DNA of 64,000 bases, taken from assembly GCF_030247185.1 (NCBI RefSeq), contig NC_080572.1, positions 210,085,435 through 210,149,434 on the forward strand, written 5' to 3'. The position numbers were made by a program, and so were the translations under genes. Under the pieces are notes generated by a model. The model made no database searches. It was not told the DNA's origin and saw nothing but the letters and a program-made list of their open reading frames with translations. Position 1 is the stretch's first letter. Each line of letters starts with the position of its first letter. Shown piece by piece: positions 11,120 to 22,879 of this stretch. The DNA is from Malaya genurostris. Its lineage: Eukaryota > Arthropoda > Insecta > Diptera > Culicidae.

Positions 11120-12650
11120 ACTCACAAACTAATGAATAGAATATCATGAATATCAAGAAATTTTTACAGCTGTCTTTTAAAGGTTAGTATTAATTGAAAA
11201 AAGGTGACTGCAATAAAGCTAGCGTCTTCTATATGTTACGCCCGGGACTTTCAGCACATGTGTTATAATACTGAAGTAGATCAAATGCGACCTATCAATA
11301 TATAGGCTAGCTTTTCCGTTCTAAATTTATAACTGATTCAATCTAGAATACCTATCCGACTTTTCATTTCATATCTTTCGCCTCTCCCAGAACCAATCAA
11401 AATCGATATAGAATAAAGTGTTGGGTACATTTGTATTATCTCGAAATGAGCAAACTTAACGACCGAAAATTTGAATTCAAAGTGTATCGCATTCGACCTT
11501 CGTTACAAGAACTAGAGATCCTACTTAAGAAGCGAAAGCTTATTTGCGCAAAGAATATTTTTGAGGTACAACTTAACAAAATTAAAAGCACAATACACAT
11601 TCAATTTTCTGCTGATACCAGCAATACCAACAAACATGCATGAAACCGTGAAGTAAAACACATTCCTTCAAAAGCTGTGTGGATGTTTGTTCGAAAGAAC
11701 ATCTCCCACAAGGGATAGGATAGCAACAAGGTTTAGTAAAACAAAGTACTTTCTTTATTTGAAAATGTTCACCACACTAGCCTACATAAATGAGTCGAAA
11801 TTCAAAATTTTATGAACAAAAACAGCAGAACAATCTCCAAACAAAGTGCGGAGCATGAAGAAATCGAGAACAGTAGGTAGATAGACAAAGGCGAACATTG
11901 AAGGTAGTTTAGTTTGAAATTGGTATCATATTTCCTGACCCATATTTGACCATTCTGTTTCAACAGACTCCGCAAACCATTTGCAGCATACAGGTACTTT
12001 CCAGGTCGAGGATTGAGCAAACAAGTTTGTAAGACCAGCGTCGTATGCATTGAGCCGCCAAAACTAAATGTGTCCGGAAACGTCTTTTGCCGATTTTGGT
12101 GCAGCATAATTCAAAAACACTATTTTGGGCGGATTTAGCTGTATCCGTCCATACCAAAAGTGCGCTGGAAAGGAATGAGACCAATCTATAAACGTGCTGC
12201 ATTGGTAACTTTGTTCCCAAGGACAACAGGTAACACAGTTATTTCCTACTATTATTATACCCCGCTAATGGAGGATTGAATAAACGAATTGGGCAAGCAT
12301 CCATTCTGAGTTATAAGACTGATAACACTGATTAGCAATGATCTACCCACTGTTTTTTTATTGACTATCCATGGAACAAGAAAAGTGCTTACTTAAATAC
12401 ATAATATTTTCTTTGGCCACAAATATACATACAAATCAAATGAATTCAAAAGCGATGTCACTTCGAAGGAATGATAGCCATCAATGACAATTACATAGTT
12501 TTATGTACAGCATCCATTGGTTAAACTCACCTGCAAAGAAAAAGAAAAAAAAGAACCATTACTTTTTCGGTTATTTAATAAATCAACGAATCGATAAAAT
12601 ATACTCCAACCGTTAAGTCATGAAAAAAACATAAAAGTAAAACAATTTTC
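11120..12650. other. No gene recognised
   Basis: Two overlapping minus frames (11802-12107, 101 codons; 11960-12226, 88 codons) are rich in Cys, Leu and Ser and match nothing I know. They may be relic coding DNA. No TIRs seen. Confidence 0.3.
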
Positions 12651-12659
12651 CCAGTATCA

Positions 12660-14100
12660 TATTGGCTATCCGGTCGTGAAAACCTTAAATACGTGCGTTA
12701 GACCTTCGCGATAATCTTGGCTGAATTTCCCCTCCGTCGGAAATCCACGGCATCCCATGGACCGAAATATGCCACCCAAGCACTCCGAAAAGTGCAATTT
12801 GTGACATCAATGAAAGCATCGTTTTTCCGGAAGCCTACAGGGCAAGAAGTTCGAATGGATCGTCTTTGAATACTTCGGACGCCCGCAGCGTCGCCCCGCC
12901 GATTCGTTTCGTTTAATCTTATGGCTTCCGCACATTTTTATGTTGCTGTCGGTGGTGAATTGCCAGGAAAACCGTCAGTGCGAACAGAGAGGGGGGACGA
13001 GGGTCGAAATCACATTTGGAAATTGTTTAAAATGATTGATATAACCGAAGGACGTCTGTTTGGTATGCAATCCGTCGGTGCTCACAGCGGGGTTTGTGTG
13101 CTGCTGGTGAAATGTTAAGGGAGAATGTATAGAGCTCTCGAACGGTTCGCATTCAGCGGGAATGTGAATGTTTTATTCGAAGGGGGAAAATTTTACAATG
13201 ACCCCAAGTCTGGATTATCGCATAGCGCCATCATTGGCACAATAAATCCAACAGTGTAGCCAAACTTTGGAAATATACTCAATTGCTGACAGCAGCTACG
13301 GTTGGCGGACGTCATATTGGAACTTTCTTCGTTCTATGAAGGTCTGCAAAATGTTTTGATAATGAAAACACACGAAACAGAAAATTAGCAACTCTGGTAC
13401 AACTTTAGCAAAAATTTTCTTCAATGAATAAAAATGTGTGACGAATGATACCGTCCCTTGGCATCCCAAAGATAGGCATCCGTTTAAGCCGTAAGGATGG
13501 CACCGACAGGCGCTGAAAAATGTTGGGGTTACTGTTCACAGTGGATGAAAAACGAGCGAGGGAGTAAAACTGATACAAGCCCTAAGCTTATACGATTACT
13601 AATACAATAGGATATGGAAGGAGATTTTATTCTACCCTTCATTAAACGTTGATCCCCTTCCATTCACCATCGGATGGCGAGTCGATTGGTAGTGAAGGAA
13701 TGAAACGACGCAACCATTGAGTGTAATGATTATTCACCACGTGAAGTTGCGTAAATCTAGGCCTGCATGGCGGCAACACAATGTGACAGTATGGTGACTA
13801 GAGTATTAAAACATTTCTGCACTGCGCCGAAGTACAAATAAAAGTGATAACATTTATGCTAACCTTGAACATACGGAAAGTATTGGAGCGAAAAATCCGT
13901 ATTTTGGGACTGCCCGTTGAGCGAAACATAAGATTTATGGAGCATCTAACCAGCCAGCGTGGATTATTGGCCAGCTATTTTCTCATTATTCATGGTTGGT
14001 GCTTTGAACCATGCGATTTTATTGAGACGCCTAGCTTTTCGTTCTGCCACGTCCATTTTTGGCAGCCTCGGCAATATACATAAAATGAAATTGCGCGAGA
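12660..14100. other. Unique-looking, higher-GC patch without a recognised gene
   Basis: Base composition is more balanced than the surroundings, with CpG-containing stretches such as GACGCCCGCAGCGTCGCC near 12.88 kb. None of the window's repeats occurs here. The frames at 12921-13118 and 13844-14083 have no recognisable domain. It could hold conserved non-coding or regulatory DNA, or a distant exon. Confidence 0.3.
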
Positions 14101-14739
14101 CGTAATGATTAATGTTGTTCATATTTCGTCTTGATAATTGGGGAAGTTATTAATATATACACATAACTTTATTATCAAACCTATTGGAAAAGACTGTTTT
14201 TTTTTGTTTTTATTACATGGAAGCTCAAGGTGCTGGCCAAGAAAGCCAGTTCCGACCGAAAGCCAATTTCGATCGGGAAGATATTTTAAATGTCAGTAGA
14301 TTGTTAGACACAGTCCTGCATTTATTCTATATACGCATAGAAATGTAGTGCCATACTGTCATTGTTAACGATTAAGAAATCAAGCTTTAAACTTAGTAAT
14401 TTTATACGTTATTTGTTTATTAATTATTTTTATCAGTAAAAGTATAAACCGTGCACTGATCAATTTGAGACCACATACTAGAACTATCAAAATAATGAAT
14501 TAGAAGAATTAACAATGGGAGACACTTTATTCCAGCAGCTCTGTTTCGCATAACAAATCTCGGAAGCCTTGATTCTGACTCAAAATTTATTGAAGGGATG
14601 CGCGTGGTTCTTCTTTTCAGGATAAATATACTCATAAGAAAATGTAAATATAAGCAAATTCACATGCACATATAGATGGCCCGATCAACATAAATTTACA
14701 CTTGTACTTGTATTTGCATAATAACGGAAAGAATCAATT

Positions 14740-14850
14740 ATGTTTTACATGCCGTAAAGTATCTTGGGTTGAAAATCTTGAGACAAGATGTTGGTCTCAC
14801 AAGTCAAATGTATGTTCGAGTCCCCATCTGTAAGAAGCTGTCGTAACATT
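14740..14850 (+). repeat. Possible tRNA-derived SINE fragment
   Basis: A B-box-like GTTCGAGTCCCC lies at about 14814-14825, preceded by sequence of tRNA-like spacing. No acceptor stem pairing was found, so a functional tRNA is unlikely. Confidence 0.3.
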
Positions 14851-14889
14851 TACTTCCGATAGCATTGAAATTTAAACACAATTAAAGTA

Positions 14890-15420
14890 AATTTTATCAA
14901 TATTGTTTGCATTCTTGTTTGCCTTTCTATCTCAAATTACATTGCTCAAATTAAAACTATCACAGTAGTGAAAAACTACATAATTAAGAAAAATTGACTA
15001 TTGCAATTATGATAACACAAATGTTTCATATATAAACAAAAAAATCTTTGACGAAAAGTAAGCAACGCAATTCACTCTCACAGTCTACATAGTACGAAAA
15101 AATCAGGTAAATTTACGTTTCGATAGATGCACAAAAACAGGAGCGTCGCAATTGATCTAAATTTACATAAAAAAAGATGTAACAATATCTCAAGTAAGTA
15201 ATTCTATAGCTAATTTAACTGAATTTGACATCAAAGCTGACCGAAAGCTCACATTTAAATGTTAATCGATGCGATATCAAGTCTTCATTCCCAAAAATAC
15301 GTAAAATCATGTGTAATTTTTCAAATTTCTTCTAGAGTATACGGCTCTCTTTTTTCCTTAAGTCAAATGTGAATGCCACTTTATTTTAATTATAATTTTT
15401 AATTCATTTGAGATAATCCA
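14890..15420. other. No feature recognised
   Basis: AT-rich, without frames or repeats that I recognise. Confidence 0.35.
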
Positions 15421-15429
15421 GGAATTTAT

Positions 15430-15680
15430 AAAATCAAGATCGATTTGCTCCGGTTGGAATGAAACTTTGTACACGTCTTCAGTATGGTAAACCATTACTT
15501 TTGTACGAATAGAGGCACCGATTCGACTTGAGACTGATTTTTAAGAACGGCGAATGCATTTCTTTCAGGTACTTTCTTAAAATGGTTGTAACTCCGAAGT
15601 CGCTATTTGTTCACAAATAATGTATAAGAACAAGATGTAGGAAATCGATTGAACACTCTGAACAAATCATACACCGAAAG
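15430..15680 (+). repeat. Dispersed repeat E, copy 2
   Basis: Contains CACGTCTTCAGTATGGTAAA, CACCGATTCGACTTGAGAC and AACAAGATGTAGGAAATCG, shared with the copies near 8.9 and 28.9 kb. Non-coding. Confidence 0.55.
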
Positions 15681-16039
15681 AAAAAAAGTATATTACTTTT
15701 TTCAGAATAAGAAAATGAGATAAAAAATAAATTTAAAAAAAGGTTTTACATTTTCTCATGAAATATTTTTATTTCAAATTTGTTTTTATCACAACCATTT
15801 GAAACAGGAATAACAACTAAACAGTCAAAAAACATTTGTAAAACTTGAAATTTCTCATAGAAATCAACTGAAAAACCGAAATTGGTTAAAACTACAATGT
15901 ATAGGTATTTGAAACCCTTCAAATTCTTGATGTTAATGTTCTTGATGTTCTACAACTCCATGGCGAAAAATTTGTTCATTATCAGCTTTCTTCTAGAAAG
16001 AAGCGTTCTTGAGAATATTAATGTAAATAAACTTCGAAA

Positions 16040-16290
16040 AACTCCGGTCGTTAAAAGGTGAGCTAACTAAGTGCCCACAAGTTCCTATATAATGCCTCGC
16101 GGTGTGTCTATGATGACATTTGGTTGATAGAACGGGATCGACTGAGTGCTATTGCTTTACGTATTAGTAGCAGAATGAGAGGATGCAAGTTTTCTTACAG
16201 AATGAGAGAGTGTGAAAAAGTTATAGCCCATTCGACATGTCAATATTTATCATCATATATTGCAACTAATCATGCTATTTTTTATTTTAT
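16040..16290 (+). repeat. Dispersed repeat C, copy 1
   Basis: Carries AGCTAACTAAGTGCCCACAA, ATGCCTCGCGGTGTG and TTAGTAGCAGAATGAGAGG. Diverged equivalents of all three occur in order at 60.36-60.78 kb. Non-coding; the frame at 16124-16363 is repeat sequence. Confidence 0.5.
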
Positions 16291-16294
16291 TGTA

Positions 16295-16342
16295 TTACAT
16301 CTATTATATTATATTATATTATATCATATTATATTATATTGC
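16295..16342. repeat. TTATA-type simple repeat
   Basis: A run of near-perfect TTATA/TATAT pentamers, immediately before the border of a modular element. Confidence 0.85.
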
Positions 16343-16345
16343 ATT

Positions 16346-17253
16346 TTTACCTTTCTCATATAGAAAGGTTATGCAATCATTGTGAAAACCGACTTATTAA
16401 TCGAGGTCCGGAGGGCAGAAAGCCATATACCATTCGACACAGCTCGACGATCTGAGCAAATATCTATGTGTGTGTACGTATGTGCGAATGTAACAAAAAT
16501 GTGCACTCGATTTTCTCGGAGATGGCTTAACCGATTTCCACAAACTTAGATTCAAATGAAAGATCTCTTGATTTCATAGGGTGTTATTGAATTTTATCCG
16601 GATCGGATTTTCGGTTCGGGAGTACTGGGGTAAAATGCGCAAAAAAATGAATAAAAAATGCACTCGATTTTCTCAGAGACCGCTCAACCGATTTTCTTCA
16701 ATTTTAAATGAAAGGTCTTGTAGTCCCTTGTAGGTTGATATTGAATTTCATCCGGATACAACTTCCGGTTCAGGAATTACAGACTAATAGGTATAAAAAT
16801 GTCATTTTCAGGAACGTGTTTTTATACATGACACATAAAATTCAATTAAATACAATCAAATAGCCGTATAATTCTTGAATTGGACAGATTTGATTAGTTG
16901 GTGACCAAATACACTGATTTTGGGTATACCGGATTTTCGTTCCAGATTCCGGAAGCATCGAAAAAATGTGATCCAAACCGGAAATCACTATAATTTCTTA
17001 GAAACGGCTGAATCATTTCTCATAATCTTAAATAGTCCTTAGTCTCACAGCCTGTTATTGAATACTATCCAGATCGAACTTTCGGCTCGGGAGTAACAGG
17101 GTAAAATGTGCAAAAATATGAAAAAGTGCACTCGAATTTTTAGGAGACCGGTGAACCGATTTTGTCGTTAATTACCATGGAGCGCCTTTTCAAAATAAGT
17201 TGAATATTTGATCGTGAATATCTCTTGTTGTACATAACGTATAAACATCATTT
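16346..17253 (+). repeat. Modular dispersed element D1
   Basis: Starts with the palindromic border CCTTTCTCATATAGAAAGG, then ATGCAATCATTGTGAAAACC, a CATATACCATTCGAC block and a degenerate GT-rich stretch. Several modules follow, each with a GATGGCTTAACCGATT-type core, AAATGAAAG, and TTCCGG-rich sequence ending GTAAAATG. It has no coding capacity. It abuts a second copy (D2) head-to-tail. Confidence 0.75.
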
Positions 17254-18675
17254 TTGCTTTTCTCATATAAACAAGGTATGCAATCATTGTGAAAATCAAC
17301 TTTTGAACTGAGGCTTTGTTTGGATAGGACTTCCGGTTCCGGAGTTATGGAGTAAAATGTGCAAAAAAATGAAAATATGTGTACTAATTTTTCTCAAAGA
17401 TAGCGTGACTGATTTTTACAAACTTAGATTTAAATTAAAGGTCTTATGATTATATACAAAACATCTGAATTTCATCTGGACCCGACCTCCGGTTTCGGAA
17501 TTATAGGGTATAGTTTGTTAACCATTTTATACCATCACTTAAGTGGGAGAAACAAACACTTGAAAATTTTTCTAAGCTTGTCTCAAAACCAGAGCTTAAA
17601 ATTGTCACGCATTCTCAATGAAAGAAACCATTCCAACAGTCTCATTTTTAATGTTTTACTGTCTCATTCATAAATGACCGACACCATAACAAACGAAGAG
17701 AGACGAAGCATCTTCGTTTTTCATCGAAAAAATGAGAGAGTATGATGGCCAACGTCACTCTTTCCTCTATGACAAGACGAAATCAAACCAACATCTGCAG
17801 GGAGCATCAGCACACTTTCAATTCTTATTCTTTCATCGATGTATTGAAAATCAGCGATGCTTGGCTATAGAGTGTCTAAAATATGGTAATGCTACAAATT
17901 TGAGCATTAACAGATAAAACTCTTTGTGAAATCTTTTTCTGTCATTTTCGATTCTCATAGCTTTGGCTGAATACCAACACTGCATACTATGAGATTTTAA
18001 CTGAAAACAACAATTGACTGAAAGGGCAAATGAAAGAGAGAACACAATTTTGAAACTGCTGTTCCGCTTATGTCATTGACTAGAGATGGATTTCGTTCTC
18101 CTAGCTTGCAAGCGAAACTGAGAGTGATATTAATTTCTCGTCATTTCGTCTATTTTGAGTCAATGAAAATGACTTTTATTAGCTCTGCTCAAAACTACTC
18201 TATTCGATAGTAATTCTCATGATTTCATAATTAATCATGATTTCCGGTTTCCAATTCCGGCGTCTCCGGAATTAGTGGTCATATTTTCCCAAACGGATCT
18301 CACTCACTTTTCTCAGCGATGGTTTGACCGATTTTCACAAACCTAGATTCAAATGAAAGGTCCTGTGGTCCCATTAAGAATTCCTGAATTTTCTCCGTAT
18401 CCGACTTCCGGTTCCGGAGATATAGGGTGAAGTGTGTTTACAATTTTATACCATCACTTGAAGAGGCAAAACAAAACACGTAAAAAAATATCTAAATCAA
18501 CATCAAAACTGCTCCAATCGGTAGTCATTATCAGTAGATAGGCCAAACAGAGCGAATCCGGTTATTTCTTCAAGAATCGAAGAAAATTATTTTAAAGAAT
18601 ACCACAGTATTATATATGTTGTATGATTGATATGAGAAAGGTATCATTACTCCACTAGGTAAATTAAAACAGTTT
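17254..18675 (+). repeat. Modular dispersed element D2, with its far border
   Basis: The left border CTTTTCTCATATAAACAAGG and ATGCAATCATTGTGAAAATC recur at 17254. The modules resume and the element ends ATATGAGAAAGGTATC, then TCCACTAGGTAAATTAAAAC at about 18650-18670. TATGAGAAAGG near the far end is the inverse of the CTTTCTCATA start. A hAT-type element is inserted at 17590. The frames at 17446-17673 and 17732-17917 are repeat sequence. Confidence 0.75.
17590..18187. mobile_element. hAT-type non-autonomous element, family B copy 1, nested
   Basis: Flanked by a perfect 8-bp duplication CTCAAAAC (17582-17589 and 18188-18195). The ends are CAGAGCTTAAAATTG and, inverted, CAGAGCTAATAAAAG. It interrupts the modular element D2, whose sequence resumes with ACTACTCTATTCGATAG. 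A truncated relative lies inverted at 59.33-59.77 kb. It contains no transposase. Confidence 0.85.
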
Positions 18676-18689
18676 TTTTATAATTATAA

Positions 18690-19850
18690 TTCCATTGTGT
18701 CATGACTCACCTAACTAAATGATTAAAAATATGAGGATATCAGCATCAGGGCATCAAACGAATGGATGACTGGAGGAGGAAATTGTGATTAACCAGCCCA
18801 TATCACTTGAAACTTGTTTCCTTCTAAAAATTTGACACGAATCTGAAGCGCCCTCCTCAAACAAACCATCATGCGGATTCTAGTATTAACATAACGTAAC
18901 ATAATTTTTACTACAAACTATCGGAAATATGATCAGGAATTTGTGATTAAATTTTCAACAGCGTGAGGTAACTATAAATACCTGAAAAAAAACTTTTGGA
19001 AATAATGAGGAAATTTCATCACGCTTGCTTGTCTTTTTCGCACCCGGACGACGGTTTTGAGGTAGTCAGGCAAATATCAGATCCGATTATCTACCTGCTG
19101 TTGGTCGTTTGCATTGAAGCAAAATACATCGAAAAACGGACAATGGTGAACATTATGTAAAATCAGTTCTTTTGGCTCCAAATGTCATCTAAAGAACTAT
19201 AAAGATTGCTTCTTTGCATGTCGAAAATTAGAACCATCAGTGAAGTGCAAATCTAGAAGAATCGTTAATATCAGAACAGTGTTTGATACTGTAGAATTAC
19301 ACAATTTGGCCCTTCTGAATGCCAGAAATTTATCTCGTACATAATTTTTACAGTTTCTTTCATTGAAACATTCAAAGTCGAAATGAAATAATCGACATGC
19401 TATTCTGTATATTGCTTTTAGAACAATAATTGAATAGCCAAAGAATTATGCGAATTTTTCTGTCACTATATTGTATACAGCCCATTTTCAACAAGTTGTA
19501 GTTTGTAGTAAAACTTTTTGCTGATTTGCTATATAAAATGCATAGCACCGACTTAGAATAGATTCAAACTCAACTCGTCACTCTCCATCACGAACGTACT
19601 CACAAAAGGTTATTTTAGGAACCACCATTATTTTATCGTAAAGAATTATACTGGTTATTTCGTTATATTTAATTTTATGTCAGAATAATGTTAATGTAGC
19701 TAATCTGTACTTTAGTGTATGTGTATCGTTTCAAATTCTAGTAGTGAAAAAGGGGAAAGCTTGCACAATTCACACAATCGTTCGACTAATTGATATTCGG
19801 AAGCATAAAGAAAGAGTGTTAGTTTTATTCGTATTCACGACATCCAGTTA
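18690..19850. other. No gene recognised
   Basis: AT-rich. A TATAAAA-like box near 19.53 kb (CTATATAAAATGC) precedes moderately GC-rich sequence, but no frame or transcript evidence follows, so I do not call a promoter. Confidence 0.3.
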
Positions 19851-19856
19851 TCTCTG

Positions 19857-20152
19857 ACATAACACACCCGTACTTTTTTTTGGTAAGATTTGTTATCTTA
19901 CCATTACATAAAAGAGGCCAACTTCCAGATGGTGCCCAAAGACATGATCCCTCCCAACGTGCCAGATCTCTATAGAATAGAACTATATCGGGGCTATCGT
20001 CAAGCAAAACCATAAGACGCGAGAAACTGTTGTCAGCGAGATGAAGTTCAAGGCAATCTGGCGTTCTGCAGCGAGGAAAATGGCCAAAGAGGCTATGCAA
20101 AACTTGATGAAAGGAGTCAATTCGCAATCATTAGAAAGGATGCAAGAGTGAA
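19857..20152 (+). pseudogene. Fossil transposase C-terminus (WPDLAS...NPPNCPELRPIE family)
   Basis: Plus-strand reading across frames gives HYIKEANFQMVPKDMIPPNV then PDLYRIE, matching the family's HY-(x)n-VPKDxNPPNxPELRPIE block. After a frameshift come AIVKQNHKTRETV, FKAIWRSAARKMAKEAMQNL and MKGVNSQ, matching the carboxy tail. A stop sits before LLSYHY, where WPDLASCHY is expected. The 100-codon minus frame over the same DNA is its shadow. The family is an IS630/Tc1/mariner-related transposase; I recall the motifs, and the alignment is mine by eye. No TIRs were found. Confidence 0.7.
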
Positions 20153-20920
20153 TATTTGTTCTTTATTTTGTCCGATTTGAACTTGGATAACATTATTTTT
20201 GAATTTGTTTATTCGATTTATTATTGTTTTAGAAAAAAAAACTTAGAGATTAGCATCGCTTTCCACCGCAATTCCCTAACTCATTGCTACGTCCTACAAA
20301 AAAATATCTCCATTACGAAAAATCTTTTGAAATTAGAAAATTCATCCAGTTGGCAAGGTTAGAAGGAAATAAGCGAATAAATCTACACCAAGAAATGTAA
20401 TCAAAATTAATCTAGCACTTCATATATTAGGGGTGATGAAACGGATGAACTCCACCCAGCATAGCAGTGATTGTGTTGGTGTTTGAAAATTACGTTTCAG
20501 CCGAATGGGAAGAACCACTACAAACAGAGAGGATCGACGTCACAAAACTTTTCATTTCAATGTAGGAGTAAACATTTGTTTACTAGCAAACCTCGTGAAA
20601 ACATTTCATTCAAACGTATTTAATTTACATACATTTAAATTGAATATGTGACTCGTGAAGTAAGAAGCTATCAGTTATCAATCTAATTAATTATTTTCAG
20701 GTTTTGTCTCCGACTCGTTTGAACTACTAGTGCATCATATCAGTTCATTTTGAATCGTTTGACAGGCGTAAAGTATGACCATACTATAATAAAAGTTTTA
20801 TTTATTGCACCGACAAGTGTTTTCTGGTATTCCGAACAAAAAAAAATTTTTTCTGGAACTGAAATCAAGATGAATGATAATAATAACTGAAATCAAGATG
20901 AATGATAATAAGTTTCAGTT
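20153..20920. other. No gene; short tandem duplication near the end
   Basis: AT-rich. Near 20865-20915 a block containing AACTGAAATCAAGATGAATG occurs twice in tandem. Nothing else was recognised. Confidence 0.5.
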
Positions 20921-20929
20921 TAAATTTAT

Positions 20930-21770
20930 ACATGGGAAAAAGTCGTGGTCGACCACCTAATTAGTCATTTCAAACGAACCGTTTCCTATGTTCACAATTT
21001 CAGCTCTACTTGTGCCAGACCGCACCGGAGATTAAATTTATAAGTGGCTCCAACGCGTACTCATGCTACGTTGCTCACAGAATAATGTCAGGCGAGCACA
21101 AAGGTAGCAGGCAGCAGCAACATAGTTGCCAACAAGATTTAGCAGATCGTTACCATGATTAATAGAATGGTCGGAAGTGGTGACGGAACTCCCGGCTAGA
21201 ATAAAATTGTGTTTATATACGGCGTACACATGAAATATAAATGCAATGTTTCAGCCCGTTATTGTATATTAGGAAGGCTCGCTTATTAATCGATGCCGTC
21301 ACTCGCAAAAGACATTTTATTAGTAATTATGGCAACATTAATATTTATCGATCAAATCGATTATCGTGCTCTGCCAGCAATATACTCTGAAAGTGAGATA
21401 TTTATTGTAATCACCGCTTCCAAACATAACAGTTTCAGCTGGGAAATTTGCTAGAAATTGACTAACCTAGCTCCGTTGTTCTACCTTTCCAACTGCATGA
21501 CAAACAAAAACGACTTGATATAACTTCACTGTACGGTGACCAATATTCCGGACACGTTTCTGCTGTTAGGACCATTTTGGCGATATGTTTATTGACGATA
21601 TGGTGTATCATTCGGGTGCGTGACATTGAATCAGAAAGCCGTAGTCTGTTGAGAATCAATGCAGATATACCATATCGATTTTGCAAGTGCAAACAAAATC
21701 AGATATCGCATGAATTGAATAGTGTTTCGGATAAATTCACTATCGTAAAAATGAACTAGATGCCACAGTA
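20930..21770. other. Unique-looking, higher-GC patch
   Basis: More balanced composition, with stretches such as GCACAAAGGTAGCAGGCAGC. Frames of 60-76 codons overlap on both strands with no known motif. Confidence 0.25.
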
Positions 21771-21819
21771 AAAAAATAATCTTCCGTTTTTACTGTTCAG
21801 TACCGAATTAAAATATATA

Positions 21820-21862
21820 TTCAGGTGAATGTGAAACGGTGAATTCAGGTGAATGTGAAAGT
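21820..21862. repeat. Short tandem duplication
   Basis: TTCAGGTGAATGTGAAA occurs twice with a period of about 23 bp. Confidence 0.8.
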
Positions 21863-22219
21863 CAGATTTTAATTTTTGATGGACTCCACTATTTTTATAT
21901 CACTTAAGTTAAGATTTTTGACGTAGGACTACATTTTTTTTATTCGAATCACGTAATCCTAATCAGAAGAACATTATCCATATTATATTAATTACGTTAG
22001 AAAGTCTCTTTTTCTGCGATTTTTATAGGGGAAGCTGGAGTAAAAATAGCCACTCGAAATAATTCGAACACTAAATGACACATCCCAATGGGTAAGCCCT
22101 CTGTACGCGGGCTCGAACATTTGCTAAAATTTTAAATTGACTTATCGTCCGCTCAGTTTGAGCGCCAACCGTCGAAGAATGCTAAAGTGTCGTCATTAAT
22201 AATTTATCTTATTCCCGAA

Positions 22220-22550
22220 TTTTTGGGAATAAAGAGCGGTCATTGAATTCAACGCAAAACTTGGTAATAGTTCATCATAAACATTCCGAAGTTCGTTTTT
22301 ACGTCGCGAATTGTCGCAATGCTTCTCTAAAAATGATAGAAGAAGCTTTGAATATCGGTGAAGAAACGATTCGTCTCTGACAGAGGAGCAGAAATCACGT
22401 CGCGTCAATCATTCCGGAGAAGTCGTTGCAGCCAATTGTCACTGGCGACAACATGCGGTGCTTTCAGTACGATTAATTAAGCGTCAAAGTTCGGAATGGA
22501 AGACAAAAAACTCACCACAAGCCAAAAAACGCGAAAACCAATTATCGGCT
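22220..22550 (+). pseudogene. mariner-like transposase fossil, plus strand
   Basis: Plus-strand reading gives EALNIGEETIRL (second helix-turn-helix), then IVTGDNMRCFQYD where mariners have TGDETWxFxYD, then, in a shifted frame, KRQSSEWKTKNSPQAKKREN. These are consecutive blocks of a mariner transposase distinct from those at 4.85, 9.5 and 42 kb. The catalytic Asp of TGD remains but the following Glu-Thr-Trp is lost. It stops abruptly near 22550, where a minus-strand mariner fragment begins. The 70-codon minus frame at 22196-22408 is a shadow. Confidence 0.65.
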
Positions 22551-22555
22551 ACAGT

Positions 22556-22870
22556 CTACTCAGATGATAATCGTTTTGATTTCGAAGGGAAGTGATGGAT
22601 CCTTGTTTCATCCATTGTCACATATCGACGCAAAAATCTGATTTATTACTTGTAAACATGACCAATCACTGTTCTGAACCATCGACAGGTTGTTGTTTTT
22701 CGATCGACTGTGAGTAAACGCGGCACCCACTTTGAAAACAAATTTCTCATGGTCAAATGCTCATGTATAATTAGAAACACACTGTCTTCTGATATCGTTA
22801 CGGCCTCAGCTAATTCACGCAATATCAATTTAAGATTAGATTTAACCATTATATGGATTATTTGGATTTG
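22556..22870 (-). pseudogene. mariner transposase fossil, minus strand
   Basis: Minus-strand reading gives LILRELAEAVTISEDSVFLI, IHEHLTMRNLFSKWVPRLL and TVDRK, then, after a frameshift, VTMDETW-region remnants and SLRNQND. This is the same lineage as the 9.5-kb copy. It faces the plus-strand mariner fossil end to end. No TIR remains. The 61-codon plus frame at 22710-22895 is a shadow. Confidence 0.8.
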
Positions 22871-22879
22871 GCAATGGTG

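Noticed and set aside
19525..19545. TATA-box promoter
   Set aside because: CTATATAAAATGC looks like a TATA box, but such strings are frequent in AT-rich DNA and no coding region follows.
19825..20127. 100-codon minus frame
   Set aside because: It is the antisense shadow of the transposase fossil on the plus strand, which has family motifs.
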